Source: Sternotherus odoratus (taxonomy: Eukaryota > Chordata > Testudines > Kinosternidae). From it: a stretch of DNA of 64,000 bases. Where the stretch lies: NCBI GenBank assembly GCA_032164245.1, contig JAVMKO010000021.1, forward strand, positions 13,088,285-13,152,284, written 5' to 3'. The position numbers were made by a program, and so were the translations under genes. Below the pieces are notes generated by a model. It ran no database searches. It was given only the letters and a program-made list of their open reading frames with translations, and was not told the DNA's origin. Shown here piece by piece: positions 11,716-23,320 of this stretch; position 1 is the first letter of the stretch, and each line of letters starts with the position of its first letter.

Positions 11716-13544
11716 GGCCTTTATGCTCTCTCCCAATACAGCTACAGTAATAATAACCACCGTGGAAACTTCCAGGCCTTCAAAACAAAGGTGCACACTA
11801 TTTTAAACCCCCCCCCCCTGCAGCTCCCCTAGTTTAATTCGGTTTCTGGGTCTGATCTCTCCCTGGGCTGTGGGAGTCACCATCATAATAAGTACGAGGC
11901 TCATTGCAAGGGTATTTTGCTTTGTGACAGGAAAATCATAGGGCTAACACCACACAGGCCTGCCTATGCAAACACAATGCCCTACTTTAAATCATTACCA
12001 TTGGGTGACTTATTTCTGCAGTGAGTGCCGGCCTAAGCTGCTTTCTCCCCAGAGAGCCCTGCTCAGAGGTCACGCTCTCAGCTCATCCACACGACACTCT
12101 CTGTCATTTTCATTACCATGTTGGTTTTTATAGCAAGAGACTGAACATATCCATCTTGTAAAATGCTTTTGTCAGACAGGCCGGGGAAGGTATTAAGAAG
12201 GTGTAAAGGATGGAATCAGAAAGGAGCAGGCGAAGATAAAGAAGCACTCGACATTTATTAACTATAGAAAGACGTTAAACCCTGAAACGTATCCCCTCCA
12301 CTTATTGTTATGATTACTGGGGATGCACCGCAGAGCAAAGAGAACGGTGCCATTGGAGGAGAGGAACCCGAGTTTGATTAACTCCCTCCCCCACTCCCAA
12401 TACTGATCCCTCTCTTTAATGAGGAAGAAGAGACTCTTTTCTTTCCCTTCTCCAAACGTGAGGAGAGATTTGAATTTCTAATCAAGACAAGAGCTGAATC
12501 CATCTGTGTGAGAGAAACTCGGTTTGGCAGATATTCTCCTGAGTTGGGAGAGACACTCCACCAAAGGGGAAGAGGAACAGCCTGGTGGGAAACAAGGGGA
12601 TTAACTTAAAGCCCTTTCCAGCATCTTGCTTCTCATATCCTTTGCTCTCTCGTGCATGCCGGAGCCAATGCAGTGCCCCTCCAAGCCCATGGGACTCTCC
12701 AGTGGGATTTGGATCAGGTCCTCGGATGCTATGAGGATGGGGCCCGCGTGAGCAGAAATGGACGTGTCTCCCCTTCTGGGAATCTCTATGGGCAGGGCGG
12801 CCCCCAAACAAAGCAGAACAGTGCAGTGTGGCCAGGGGTGGAGAGGAGATTCCTTTGTACTTCTGAATTTAAAAAAAGCACCAGCAGTGTTTGAATGTAC
12901 ACGAATGAGTGAAACCAACACTCTGACCAGCAGGCAAGACCAGAGGGGTTTAAGTAAACACGACACTGTTGCTTTTCATGTGTTAAATTAGCCAGCAACA
13001 GGCACCACACGAAGTGGATATAAATGCAGAGTTTCAACATTTCCGTGAGTTGCATTTAATTTCCTTCGACTTGTTTCTCTGGGAAGGGGAAGAGTTGGCT
13101 TTGGCAGGAGCTTCCCAACATCGCTCAGGCAATTCTCCATCACCAGTGTCCTCGGCCCCATGATGTTCTCCTGAGTTACTCTGTAGTTCCAGGGTTGGGA
13201 TGGTAAGTGAAGCCAAGTGTTCCTGGATACGTAGACTGCTGAGCTCTTGGCTGCATATTTCGGGTTGGGTTATTACAGCAGGAGCTCTGGCAAGTGTATA
13301 CAGAGCAATAGGTTGGCTCGGGTGGAATTGTTACTCTGTCTGGTCGGTTTCCATTGGCACACTCATTTCAGTGGGACAATTCAGCTGCAGTCATTCACAG
13401 GCTCAGGGTCTATGTCCCCAGGTCACAGTGTCACCCCAAGGAATGAAGGTTTCTCCAGTTACACCCGGAAACCTGGCCCCTCATCCGTATCCTGAGATTT
13501 TGACTCCTTGTTAATGGTGATGCTGGTTGATAGTTTGGGAGCAC
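11716..13544. other. Unrecognised DNA
   Basis: No gene, RNA gene or repeat family recognised. Frames of up to 121 codons on the minus strand near 12.5-13.0 kb overlap in several frames and have no domain. Confidence 0.45.
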
Positions 13545-13652
13545 CCACCGGCAGGATTCGAGCCCTGTTGTGCAGGGTGCGTCACAAGCACAAGGTAAGG
13601 AGGTGTCCTGCCTTGCTGACCTTCTGAGCTCATTACAAACAAGATACAGGCG
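13545..13652 (-). repeat. L2-type LINE 3' tail
   Basis: Antisense tail: GAGCCCTGTTGTGCAGGGTG, then GTCACAAGCACAAGGTAAGG, GTGTCCTGCCTTGCTGACCT and GAGCTCATTACAAACAAG. Compare the family text 'gccccattgtgctaggcgctgtacaaacac...cagtccctgccc...gagcttacaatctaa'. Confidence 0.65.
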
Positions 13653-14779
13653 GGGAGGGGAAGGGAGGATGAGGGTGGTGATTATAGGAAGATGTGGCCA
13701 CACAGACTAGCTATTCACACGTGCTCAGTCCTTGTGTCTCCCAGTCGGGCACTGTAGGGACTCCTTTATGTTCAGGTGTGGCTTTTCCTCGAAGAAGATG
13801 TGAATTAATTTACTTGGCTTGAAAATATTCACCTAAAACCTCATTAGACTGAAAGGGACACTGCCACATTTCCGGGGGGGGGGGGGAGGGGAGGAAGGGG
13901 GCAGGAGAGGGGTGTACCTGCTCCTGCTAAAACAGGGGAACCTGGAATATTGCTAGATACGGAGCTAGAGTTTGCTTTGTGGAATTTTAGTTTGGTTGCT
14001 TTGGGCATTTGACAGCACTGTGCATTTCCAGCCATCTTCTCTGTTCTGTTGATGCTTTTCCGGTGGTTTTGCAAAGAGCCCCTTAGCAAAAAGGCAGCAT
14101 CAAAGCTGAAACCGCAGGGGCGTCAGACAGGAGAGTGTGCAGAGAAAGGGGCTGGGAGAAGGCAGGGGAAACTGGTTTTTTTCCCGCCCAAATCACCCTT
14201 CAGTAGGGGAGAGAGAAACCCTTAGTATGGGTTAGAAAAATCAGGCCATAGGACTAAAAAGGAGAATTCAAGCATTCATGCCGATGATGCCCCTTTAACC
14301 ATGGAGGGTCAAATTCACCCGGGTGTAACTCCACTGTCTTGTTGCCATTCATGAACACTTTCCCCCACTTCATTATTTACCTCCTGTTTCTCGGATGCTC
14401 CTGTTCTTATCTAACACAGCTAATATATGAGAGCCCAGGCCTTCGGGACAAAGGAGCCTGCACTGAGGTTTTCACAAACCCAATAAAGCAGCCCAGCACA
14501 ATGAGATGCCTTCAAGGAGAGAAAGAGTCACACTCCTCCGTTCCTTGTCTTATGCTTTATATACCTGATGCTATTTCAAAACCTGGCAAACCCCTGTGGA
14601 CTCTCAGCAGGGGACCTGGGATTCTGAGAAGAATATCTGTGATTCTAGGAGTGGTTGCATTTATTTTATCTCCCTGCCTACAGAGCGTGCCCTGCTTTGA
14701 TGGCAATGAGACATACTGCATGCCTTGTGGCGAGATTTGTCTCCCTGCTTTGGCTTGGAAATGGCTTAACTCTAGGTAA
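13653..14779. other. Unrecognised DNA with a G run
   Basis: G13 at 13874-13886 followed by GGGGAGGAAGGGGG-type purine sequence. A GGTGTAACTCCACTG patch near 14320 belongs to the degenerate short-repeat type noted at 3.1 kb. A 146-codon plus-strand frame at 14339-14779 has no recognisable domain. Confidence 0.4.
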
Positions 14780-14991
14780 TACTAATTTGCACTGCGATGC
14801 CACCTCTTCACATCCTGGGATCTCAAAGCCCTCACTAATTAGAATTCACAGCAGATAAATTTGTACCCTTTTGAATACAGACTGAGAAACTGAGGCACAC
14901 AGCGATGACAATCAAGTGACTTGCCTGAGTTCACACCGTAAATGAGCCTGGAATAGAAACCAGGAGTCCTGACTCTTAGTCACCTGTAGGG
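14780..14991 (-). repeat. MIR SINE relic
   Basis: Antisense MIR in order: CTGGGATCTCAAAGCCCTCA, then GAGAAACTGAGGCACACAGC, CAATCAAGTGACTTGCCTGA, GTTCACACCGTAAATGAGCC and GAATAGAAACCAGGAGTCCT. The hAT element at 14992 sits immediately after it. Confidence 0.8.
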
Positions 14992-15395
14992 CAGTGGCTC
15001 TCAATCTTTCCAGTCTACGGTACCCTTTTCAGGAGTCTGATTTGTCCTGCGTCTCTCAAGTTTCACCTCACTTAAAAACTACTTGCTTAGAAAACCAGAC
15101 ATAAAAGTGTCTCAGACATACTGTTATTGAACAATGGCTGACTTTCTCCTTTTTACCACATAATTATAAAATAAATCAATTGGTGTATATACATTGTACT
15201 TACATGTCAGTCTACAGTTTATAGAGCAGTATAAACAAGTTATTGTCTGTAGGAAATTTCATTTTGTATTGACTTTGCTGGTGCTTTTTACATAGCCTGT
15301 TATAAAGTGAGACAAATATCTAGATGAGCTGATGTTTCCCCTCGAAGACCACTGTGAACCCCTGGGGTACCCGTACCCCTGGCTGAGAACCACAG
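14992..15395. mobile_element. Non-autonomous hAT element with CAGTGG...CTCAA ends
   Basis: The left end reads CAGTGGCTCTCAATCTTTCC and the right end GGCTGAGAACCACAG, i.e. inverted 'CAGTGGTTCTCAAC' termini typical of Charlie-like hAT transposons. The AT-rich body (CACTTAAAAACTACTTGCTT, TTATAAAATAAATCAATTGG) agrees with a turtle family I recall. Near the right end CCCTGGGGTACCCGTACCCC forms a local hairpin. The expected 8-bp duplication is not clean (CTGTAGGG against TGCTAGAG), so the exact edges may be off by a few bases. Confidence 0.75.
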
Positions 15396-15489
15396 TGCTA
15401 GAGCATGTGGAAAGCAAGATCACTTTGGGGGTGAACCCCACCTCTGTGCGAAGAGCCTGGTTCCAGCCTGGTGTACCCCGAGTCCCACT

Positions 15490-15720
15490 TCAGCTGATAT
15501 GTTTTGAAACAGTTTCTAAACTTTTCAACATTTTTTCAAGTCAAGAAAAATGATGGAAAGTGATCCTTCCCCTCCCCCTTCCCCTTTCTCTTCCCCTCCC
15601 CCTTCCCCTTTCTCTTCCCCTCCCCCTTCCCCTTCCCCTTCCCCTGAAAAGTTTCATTTTAGCCGAACTGACATTTTCTGATGATAAAACATGTGGTCAA
15701 AAAATTCTCAGCCAGCCCTA
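15490..15720. mobile_element. AT-rich DNA element carrying a pyrimidine array
   Basis: Left part TTTTGAAACAGTTTCTAAAC, right part AAAAGTTTCATTTTAGCC, GACATTTTCTGATGATAAAA and a CAGCCAGCCCTA end. The right end resembles 33375-33512 and the repeat at 11274-11700, all of a 'gaccagctcta' terminus type. A CCTTCCCC array (15565-15645) lies inside it and seems to have grown from an internal C/T tract. Confidence 0.45.
15565..15645. repeat. Polypyrimidine (CCTTCCCC) array
   Basis: Built of CCCCTCCCCCTTCCCCTTTC-type units of about 24 bp repeated roughly three times, ending in CCCCTT hexamers. Its translation (Leu-Pro repeats) is an artefact. A strict purine/pyrimidine strand split of about 80 bp could adopt triplex structure. 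Confidence 0.9.
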
Positions 15721-16126
15721 TTGCCTGGGTCTTTTTCTGGCTCCTCTTTAGAGGGGTGAATCCCCCCCTCTGCTAGAATGGCTCCCAAACATCTCTGTCT
15801 CTGTGCTCTCAGGTTGCCTCCCTGAGGCGGTGCAGTGCCCTTGCTAGTCACCCGGCACTGTGGGGGTACATCTCCGGCGCTGTTATTTATGATGTAATAT
15901 GCATTGTTTGTTGTAAGTCAATATTGCCTCCAGGGCCCTGGGAGCTCGACAGGCTTTGGGGTGCAGGGCCTGGGCGCACACCCTCCCTTCTGTCAAGTGG
16001 ACGTAGTTAGGTTCAGCTACAGATTCTCATTAGTTTTTGCTCACTCCGCTGCCTTATTGATTTCCTCTCAGCATCTTCATTACCAGTCTTGTCACATTTT
16101 AGGCTCTTCGAAAAATTTACAAAAAG

Positions 16127-16129
16127 GGA

Positions 16130-16205
<76 letters not shown>

Positions 16206-16206
16206 A
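16127..16206. repeat. (AAAG)n tetranucleotide microsatellite
   Basis: About 19-20 perfect copies of AAAG with no interruption, a typical vertebrate purine-strand microsatellite and probably length-polymorphic. Long Lys/Arg/Glu frames across it (up to 188 codons, 16089-16655) are artefacts that run on into the LTR. Confidence 0.98.
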
Positions 16207-16391
16207 GCCTCCAGACTCAGGAAGCCTGTGACCCAAAGTTCTGCATGAAAGAGAAAAGAACGTCACTATTAACCCCGTACTTCCCACTAGGGACTAGGCC
16301 AGGAGGGACAGTAGAGCTGTTACAAGCAGTTGGCGAAGGAGGGGTGAGTACTAGACAGCAGAACCTATTGAAACTGCCTGATGCAGCATTG
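16207..16391. other. Spacer between microsatellite and solo LTR
   Basis: Nothing recognised beyond single-copy sequence; it ends in the CCAAC duplication of the LTR insertion. Confidence 0.5.
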
Positions 16392-16396
16392 CCAAC

Positions 16397-17052
16397 TGTC
16401 ACGGAGTACCCGGGCGATGGTCTGGAACTGCTCCCTAGGAAGCCAGTCAGGACTTCGGGGGAAGTGTCCCCTCTCCGTACACAGCCTGTTTCCAAGGCTA
16501 GGAGCTTCACGGGTACCCACTTCCACCTTCCTGGGTCTGACCTCGGAGCATTCAGCACCTTCTGCCCCTCCGTGCGCTTCCCTCAGCGAACCCGCCTGGG
16601 CGGGGTCCTGGGGGAGCCCATGGGTTCTGCACCCCAACTCCACAGTCAAACGTGACTCTCAGCCAGCCAGTAAAACAGAGGTTTATTAGATGACCTGTAC
16701 CTGGTCTAACACAGACCATACAGCGAGCGTGACCCCTCAGCTGGATCCATTTTGGGGCCAGAGAGGTAGGCCAGTTTGCCTGGAGCTCTCTGCCTCTTCC
16801 CTCCCTGACTCCAGCTATCTTCAGACACAAACTCCTCTCTCTAGCCACACCCCTCCTTCCCTTGTCTTTCCTTCCCCAGGCAGGTCAGGTGACCTCCCTT
16901 CCTCTCTTGGGGTCAAGTTACAGCTCCAGGTATGGACACCTGCAGAGAGGCTCTGCTTTGCATCAGCTACACATCCTTATCCCTTCACATAGATGCTCAA
17001 GAAATGAATAGGGGAAACTGAGGCACCCACCCAGTATTCCTATTCCGTCACA
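16397..17052 (-). mobile_element. Solo LTR of an endogenous retroelement, reverse orientation
   Basis: The 656-bp unit begins TGTCACGGAGTACCC and ends ATTCCGTCACA, so the minus strand starts TGTGACGG and ends CCGTGACA: TG...CA boundaries inside a short terminal inversion. A perfect 5-bp target duplication, CCAAC, flanks it (16392-16396 and 17053-17057). On the minus strand an AATAAA polyadenylation signal lies at 16682-16687, leaving about 365 bp of U3-R upstream and about 285 bp of R-U5 downstream. Only one LTR lies between the duplications and no gag, pol or env sequence is present, so recombination between two LTRs removed the interior. I recall closely similar sequence as a common turtle repeat. 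A 5-bp duplication fits gypsy-like, ERV-K-like or ERVL-like elements; the class is not decided. Confidence 0.88.
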
Positions 17053-17129
17053 CCAACATGTGATTTTATCATGGGCCTCATGCTATTTGGGGTTTCTATT
17101 AAAGCCCCAGCTGCTGAGGCAGGTCATTA

Positions 17130-17351
17130 GGGGCACGTCTACATAGCAGCTGGAACTGTGCTTCTCCGTGCAGTTAGACAGACACACACTGGTAATAGCA
17201 GTGTGGTCACTGTGGCACCAGCATCCGAATCTGACCCCACCTGTGTCGCCGTGGCCACACTGGTATTTACAGCATGCGGGCTCAAGCAGAGCTCACAGGT
17301 CTGTCTGTCTGTGCAGGGAAGCAGGCTCCTAGCTGCCATGTAGAAAGGCCC
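17130..17351. mobile_element. Palindromic MITE, PIF/Harbinger-like
   Basis: Left end GGGCACGTCTACATAGCAGC, right end GCTGCCATGTAGAAAGGCCC: inverted termini of about 20 bp with a few mismatches. The left flank is TTA and the right TAG, compatible with a decayed 3-bp TWA duplication. Inside, AGCAGTGTGGTCACTGTGG faces CCGTGGCCACACTGGTATT, so most of the element can fold on itself. It belongs to the 'GGCTTGTCTACA' repeat group of turtles (see 42251 and 49413). Confidence 0.75.
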
Positions 17352-19793
17352 TAGGTGAGAATCTCAGCTTTCATTTAACAGAATAAGTACGTCTCTAGCC
17401 CTCCTGGTTGCAGAGAAAAGCTTGAAAATGTGGCCCCAAGGGTCCCTCAAAGGCTCAGAATCCAGAGGATAAAGAACCCACAAAGGATTGTTTTATTGTA
17501 CTAGGTATTATTTATTTATGCGTTAAGATCAAACAAGTTTTAAGCCAACCTCCTGATTTTGGGGATTTGACTCGATGCTTGAAATGTCCAGCTGTGAATC
17601 CCCCTCGTTGTGCATAGCCGGTCTATGCTAAAAGTGTCCTTCCATCCACCCAGCATCGAAGGCCTGCACACCACAAGTCTAGGGGCTGACGTGGGACCAT
17701 AGGCTGTAAGTCAGCTTCTGCACAGGGGGGAATTTCACCCACCAAGTGAAGTTTCTTACACTTTCATCCACTTGTTACCGCTTGTCTTTTAGTCTCAGAT
17801 CCCGGTGGAGCCAGACAGATCCACCTGGAGTCTAATGACTGCAGTATCACCTCCGAAAGCCCCGGGTCACCAAGCTACCTAAGCAGGCGCCTTGCTATGA
17901 GAATGGGAATTGTCCCATTCCAGTCAATAGGAACAACTCAGGTGCTTCGAGTGAGGTGGGCAGAGAGGAGGGGGGTACACTCGCGTTGAGTGAGCAGGCT
18001 GGGGTAGACGGTTTCTTGGGAGTCAAGGTAGGCGGTGGAGTCAGTGCCCATTTCTGAAGTGTTTTTAGTTCTCGAGATGACGAGTTCTCTACAGCACCAG
18101 ACGTTTTGTTATTATTATTGTCTCTGGGCCAAGTCTCTTTGGAAAGCAAGGCTTGGTTTTTTGCCGTACGGTTTGCTTTGTCAGGGCAGCATTTGCATAC
18201 AGTTTGGGCACTGGCATGTGTGACTCTCCGTGGCAACCAGCCACATCCCATTCCATTCTGGGAGCGTTTGCTGAAGGAAACACATTTGTGAATCTGACAG
18301 ACATGAAATTGCATGCCAGCTGCTGGCCAGTAAATGGCATCTTACAGACCCCAGACGCCAGCGAAATAACTAGAGCCCCATAGGCCGCAGTGGGGAGGAA
18401 AATTCTTGCCTTGTCAGGTGAGTCACCAAAACGCGTGACAGAGAGAAGCTGTCCTGCCTCCCTCGCTTTCTGCTTCATGGGAGAAGCGTCGCGTTCCCCT
18501 GCTTCTTTTGTGGTCACAAAATAACACTCTCCAGGGGAATGCATTGCCATCGGCACCGACGAAGAGCCCCGCCATAGAGGCATGTCTGGGCTATTCGGGA
18601 AGAATATTGCTGGGATCCCGCACCCAATGAGAAAACTCCCACAGGCTTGCCTGGTGTGAGCTCAGGGCCCTCACGCGAGCACAATCCCTTAGGGCCAGCC
18701 AAGGCTGCACTGCTGCTAGCGGAGGGCAAAGGCCTGTTGAGGCAAACCTGGCTTCCCCACCCAGCTCCACCTGCTGTGTCCAAGTGCCCCCCAGCGAGGG
18801 TGACTCTGATAATCTAGATTTTGGGTCCTGTCCTGATTTCCAGAGCTGCTGAGCAGCCACCACTGATGTACTGGAGGCCGCAGATGCTCTGTGCCGATGA
18901 AAATAAAGCCATTAAAGCCACCAGGCTGGGACTCACTTTCTCCTCTTTGCTGTTCCTGGCAGGCACAGATCTCCCCTCACAAGGCCCTTTCCAGCCCCCA
19001 GCACTGAGCTCCGGAGCGAGCCTCACACTGCAGGTAGGAGAAAGGAGGATTTAAGAGATTCTCTTTTCTCCCTTTATCTAGTTCAGTGCACACAAGTGCT
19101 GCGGGCCTGGCACAGTTTGGGCTGTTCAGATGCTTTCTCAGCTCAGCAGTGCCTCTGCCATTCATTGAATGCTGCTTCTTTTAGTGGCCCAGAAGAGCCA
19201 GACTTCAGTGTTTCCTCATAGGTGAACTAGTTCATGAGCGTTTGCTTCGCACAGTCTGTTTAACCCGCGTTCCCTATGGGATTTGGTGTTGCAGTGGGAG
19301 GTTTCCTTTCCCAGGCCTGCTGCTGGGGGAGGCCTTGCAAAGCTTGACTGGGTGGGGGACAGCGCTAAACCCAGTCAGCTGGGTCCCAGTCTCATGTCCC
19401 ACCTGCAGCGAGAAGCTTCTGAGGTTACAGCCCAATGGGACGCAACCATTACAAGCTCCCGGCCTCTCAGCTCGTCCATAAAGCAGTGGGTAGAAGGCTT
19501 CCGGGCTAGACCCAGATTCTGCTCTGCTGGAGGTCTCCTGTTGTGAATTGCTGGTGGGTATTCATGTCAGAAATGCATTTAAAACACGCAGGCCAAAATA
19601 CCAGGGAGAGATGGAGGCACAGGAGCAAAGGGGCTATGCTGAATGCTAATGGTGACAGAGAGGGACAATGCCTAGATACCACAGTGATGGGCACCCAGGA
19701 ATGTCTAAGGAAGTTTGATAGAGGGCACCAGGAACTTCCGGAGAAGGGGGCTCTTGTGTAAGGGTATGGGCTGCAGAACAATGGCCTGGCTTC
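17352..19793. other. Unrecognised DNA
   Basis: No gene or confident repeat. A 164-codon minus-strand frame (18089-18583) and its neighbours overlap in several frames and have no domain. Confidence 0.45.
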
Positions 19794-19965
19794 ATAGATT
19801 TCAAGTCCAGAAGGGACCACTGTGATCACCTAGTCCTAGTCCGATCTGTATAACACGGGCCAGGGACCTTCCTCGCAATACCACCTACGGCCCATCTCGA
19901 TTTGAAAATGGCCGGTGATGGAGAATCCACCAGGACCCTGGGTGAGCTGTTCCAGGGGTTACTTG
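19794..19965 (-). repeat. CR1 LINE 3' end
   Basis: Starts TCATAGATTTCAAGTCCAGA then AGGGACCACTGTGATCACCT, ATAACACGGGCCAGGGACCT and GGCCGGTGATGGAGAATCCA. This is the antisense of the CR1 3' end, with the ATCTATGA terminus at the left. Part of the reverse-transcriptase/UTR junction is present but heavily 5'-truncated, as usual for CR1. Confidence 0.92.
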
Positions 19966-19970
19966 TGCAT

Positions 19971-20100
19971 TTAGACTTCAAGCTCTTTGGGGCCTGGGCT
20001 GTCTTTTTGCTACGTGTATGTACAGCGCCTAGCACGATGGGCTTTATTCCTGCCTGAGGGCTCTAAGAGCTGCTACAGTACAACTGATGATAATAATCGC
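19971..20100 (+). repeat. L2-type LINE 3' tail
   Basis: CTTCAAGCTCTTTGGGGCCT, then GGGCTGTCTTTTTGCTACGT, TGTACAGCGCCTAGCACGAT, and a tail ACTGATGATAATAAT. One of the best preserved of the nine tails. It lies directly against the CR1 fragment, suggesting one inserted into or beside the other. Confidence 0.8.
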
Positions 20101-20357
20101 TGTACAGCAGTCACCGTGAGAGCCTTGGGCGTTACCTTTGGCCAGTAGAGTTAGTGTTGCCATGGTCTTTGCAATATTCCTATAACTCTGAGTGTGAAAT
20201 AATGCAGGTTAGCCCATGTGCCCCTCTGGGCAATGGCACTGTTAAGAGTCAGGTGTCTGTCAGGGGGTTAGGGTGATGGCTGCACAGGGACCGTGCCAAA
20301 GCAGAGCACTGCTCCGCCTATTGTTTTTTCTGGTAGCACCTAGAGATGCCAGCCAAG
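20101..20357. other. Unrecognised spacer
   Basis: Short spacer between L2 tails; nothing recognised. Confidence 0.5.
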
Positions 20358-20437
20358 CCTGAGGTCCCATTGTGTTGGGTGCCTCACATGCATAAGAGAC
20401 AGTCCCTGCCTTGAGCTTACAGCCTCCAGAGACAAGA
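20358..20437 (-). repeat. L2-type LINE 3' tail
   Basis: GGTCCCATTGTGTTGGGTGC, then GCATAAGAGACAGTCCCTGC and CTTGAGCTTACAGCCTCCAG: the antisense of the same tail as at 19971-20100, about 260 bp away and inverted relative to it. Confidence 0.75.
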
Positions 20438-23204
20438 AGGGCAACAGGCAAGAGGAGAAAAGAAGAAGCCCTATTAGCCCTAGAATTAGATTAACCTTCA
20501 TCATGACTTGACTCTGTGCCAGTCCTCTGGGCACGTAGCTCAGCATCCCCCATCTTGTGAATGGCATGAAAGCCCAGAGCTCATTCAGCAAGCTCCAGAG
20601 GTGCCCATTGCTGTGTGGCACGTTCCAGACCTGCTGGGAGAGCACAAGAGCAGGAAATTTGGGGACCCAAAGTTGTATGAGCTGGAAATGACCCTGGGCC
20701 TAGAGGCATTGGATTCTCCTTCCCTGCCCTCCCGGAAGAATTTCTCATAAAGAAATTACAAAATCCTTTGGTGCGTCGAACGCGGGTTGTAATGTTATTA
20801 ACTTACCAGCCACGAGCTGGTAGAAAAGCAATCATGGCTGTTTCTCCAAAGAGTGAGCCAGGGGATAATTGAGTCGAATGGAAAGGAATCACGGCTCTTT
20901 GTTGTCTGGTAAGCAGATGATGAGTTGAATCTCCCAGTCCTTCCATATTGATCCAGTGTCTGGTGATTCAAATAGACTTTAGAATTAAGGGATAAAGTTG
21001 TTCAAAGGGGCTCTGATGATCTCTGTAAAACTTGGGGAAAAATTCTGTTTAGACATGGTTCCCCTTCTTCCCTTGGGATCTGCATACAATGCTGGGTTCA
21101 TTATAAGTGTCTAAGACAGACCGACCAATGACAGACAGACAGACAGATTCTGGTTCAATTCTATTATCAGGCCACTATCCCTCCCTCGGGATGGGGTGAG
21201 AGCACATGCATTTTAGTGCAGGACAAGACTCATTAATTCTGACATAGACTTGGTTCTCATAGACCCGAACTAACAATTTTGTGCTTTCCAGGCTGCAAGA
21301 GGACAGTCGGCTCCAATGAATGTCTCTGACAGCAGGGCTCAATGCATGACACACGTATGAACCCTCCCGTCAGCTAGCACAAGAGGAGAAGGATATCAAC
21401 CAGTGGAATGGGTGAGGGAATGGGTGATGGGCTACAGAGCCTTCGTCTCCCATCCTGGTCAGAACTGATTCCTCCCCGAAGATTGTTTACGGATGTGGAA
21501 TGAGCTGCAGGTCTTGGTTCATGTGCTCTTCTCCCATAACCTGCTATTGGCTGTCATGGCAAAGAGACCAAGGAGCGAACACCGTGTGGGGAATTGATTT
21601 AACGCCCCTTCCTGGGCACGGCACAAAGGCTGTGTGGGCGGCAGCAGGAAGCCTGTGCAGTACACGTTCTGGGCTGAATTTTGTACATTTTCGGCTTCGG
21701 AGGCTGTCAGGTCCAGCCCCTTTCAGAAAAGAAATCCATGGAGGACTGCTGGGAGCTGCCACGATTTGTGGTTCGCTATAAGGAGACTGAGATCTGGAGC
21801 CTGGAGCTTAATAACCTCCCTGCCCTCCTAGGGAAAAGCCTGTGGTTATAAACCACATTGCTTCTGCATGCTGGATGCTGAGATGAGAACTCAGCTCGGA
21901 ATTGAATGTACCTTCTACCACTGAAAGGAGGGGTCTGACGGGACGGAGGAATGCCCTACCCCACAGAGTTAGCGTTTTCCCAGTCTGGACTGAAACCCCA
22001 GCTGAGAGCGCTGTGGGGCCCCTGTTCTGCTCCCTCCCATGTGCTTTGAAGGTGAGCCGCAGTCCTACTTGCAGCAGCTGAAATGCCGCCTGAATCCTGA
22101 GAACTTGGAGTTTATTGAAAGATCACTGAAGTTTCTGTTATTGAATGTAGAGTGCACTGGGTGGACTGGCAGAAAATCAATCCTGAAATATAGCAGCCTT
22201 TACCGCCTCCTCTAAATAGCTCTGTTATGATTGTTTTAAGGTGAAATTATTAAAGGTCACAGGAGGTCAAGTACACAATGTAATATAGCTGAAAATTGCT
22301 GCCTTTATCAAAAGTTGAGAAAATAATATTCTTGTTCCCTCTCCCCAAGGTGAATCACTGTTTATTTTACTTTGAAAAATAGCACACGGAGGCTCTTGAA
22401 ATGGGCCATTGATAAAAAATAGTTGGGCCGTTAGAGGGATGCATCAAGCGTCGGCTGAAACATTCAGATCCCGGGTGCACATCTGGGTTCCAAATGGAAA
22501 TGTGATCAGGGAAACAAACCACATCTTCAGCAACGAGGCCTTCATTTGAATGGTGTGGTGAGGGTGCCATCTGTGATACGCACACACTAGGTCAAGGATA
22601 CAGGCTGTGGATGTAGCGAAAACCCCAGGAGAATTCCTAGTTCATAGCCAGGGTGTAAACATGTTGAAATCATTTTTCAAGCATCAGTGCTATTTAAATG
22701 TGATTGTCGTTAGTATCGCTAATCCCGTTGTCAGCATGTGGCACGTGATAGCCACAGGACAGAGTGGAAGGCACTTCCTTTCCAATGCCAGGGGAAGGGA
22801 CAGTTTTAGGACCTAGTGTTGAATGAATTCTTAAAGAGCAAGCTGCAAAGTGCAGATCAGGACTATGTGCTCTGTGTTTACATGGCAAATCCTGAGCATT
22901 CCAGTCCAACTGGGCACTGCGCCGCCATCACTTTAAAAAGTGAGATGGGCCAAAGGGTTTTGCAGTGGCTTTTGGGTTAGGCCTCGTTCTGAGGATCAAA
23001 TCCTTGCAGTCAGGAGCGAGACAGTCGTGGGAGAGGCTCCATGTAAACACCTGCACAACAAACTCCTTCTCTTCCTTCAAACCCTCTCTCACAACTCTCC
23101 TTGCCCATGGCTGGGCTGCCCAGACCACAGTCTAGCAGGCTGGCCAGCACTGGCCCATTGTTTCCCGGCACTCCCCATCTGTCCGTGTCTCTTGTCTTAT
23201 TCTG
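20438..23204. other. Unrecognised DNA with a possible conserved block
   Basis: No gene supported. 22090-22345 is repeat-free and AT-rich (TGTTATGATTGTTTTAAGG, GAAATTATTAAAGGTCACAG), with the look of a conserved non-coding element. A GACAGACAGACAGA patch lies near 21130. Confidence 0.35.
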
Positions 23205-23320
23205 GGACTGGGAGCTTTTTGGGACAGGGACTGTCTTTGTGTTCTGTGTTCGTACAGAGCCTAGCGCAATCGGTTCCTGCTCCATGGCCGTGGCTCCTAG
23301 GCACTATGGCAATACAAAAG
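23205..23320 (+). repeat. L2-type LINE 3' tail
   Basis: GGGAGCTTTTTGGGACAGGG, ACTGTCTTTGTGTTCTGTG, GTACAGAGCCTAGCGCAATC, then GGCTCCTAGGCACTATGGCA and AATACAAA. Complete from the 'gctctttggggcaggg' block to the poly-AATA tail. Confidence 0.85.

Noticed and set aside
14339..14779. 146-codon plus-strand frame with a hydrophobic N-terminal segment
   Set aside because: The signal-peptide-like start is not backed by any domain, and the frame ends at a MIR relic.
16089..16655. 188-codon frame rich in Lys/Glu/Arg
   Set aside because: It is a read-through of the (AAAG)n microsatellite into the solo LTR; not a gene.
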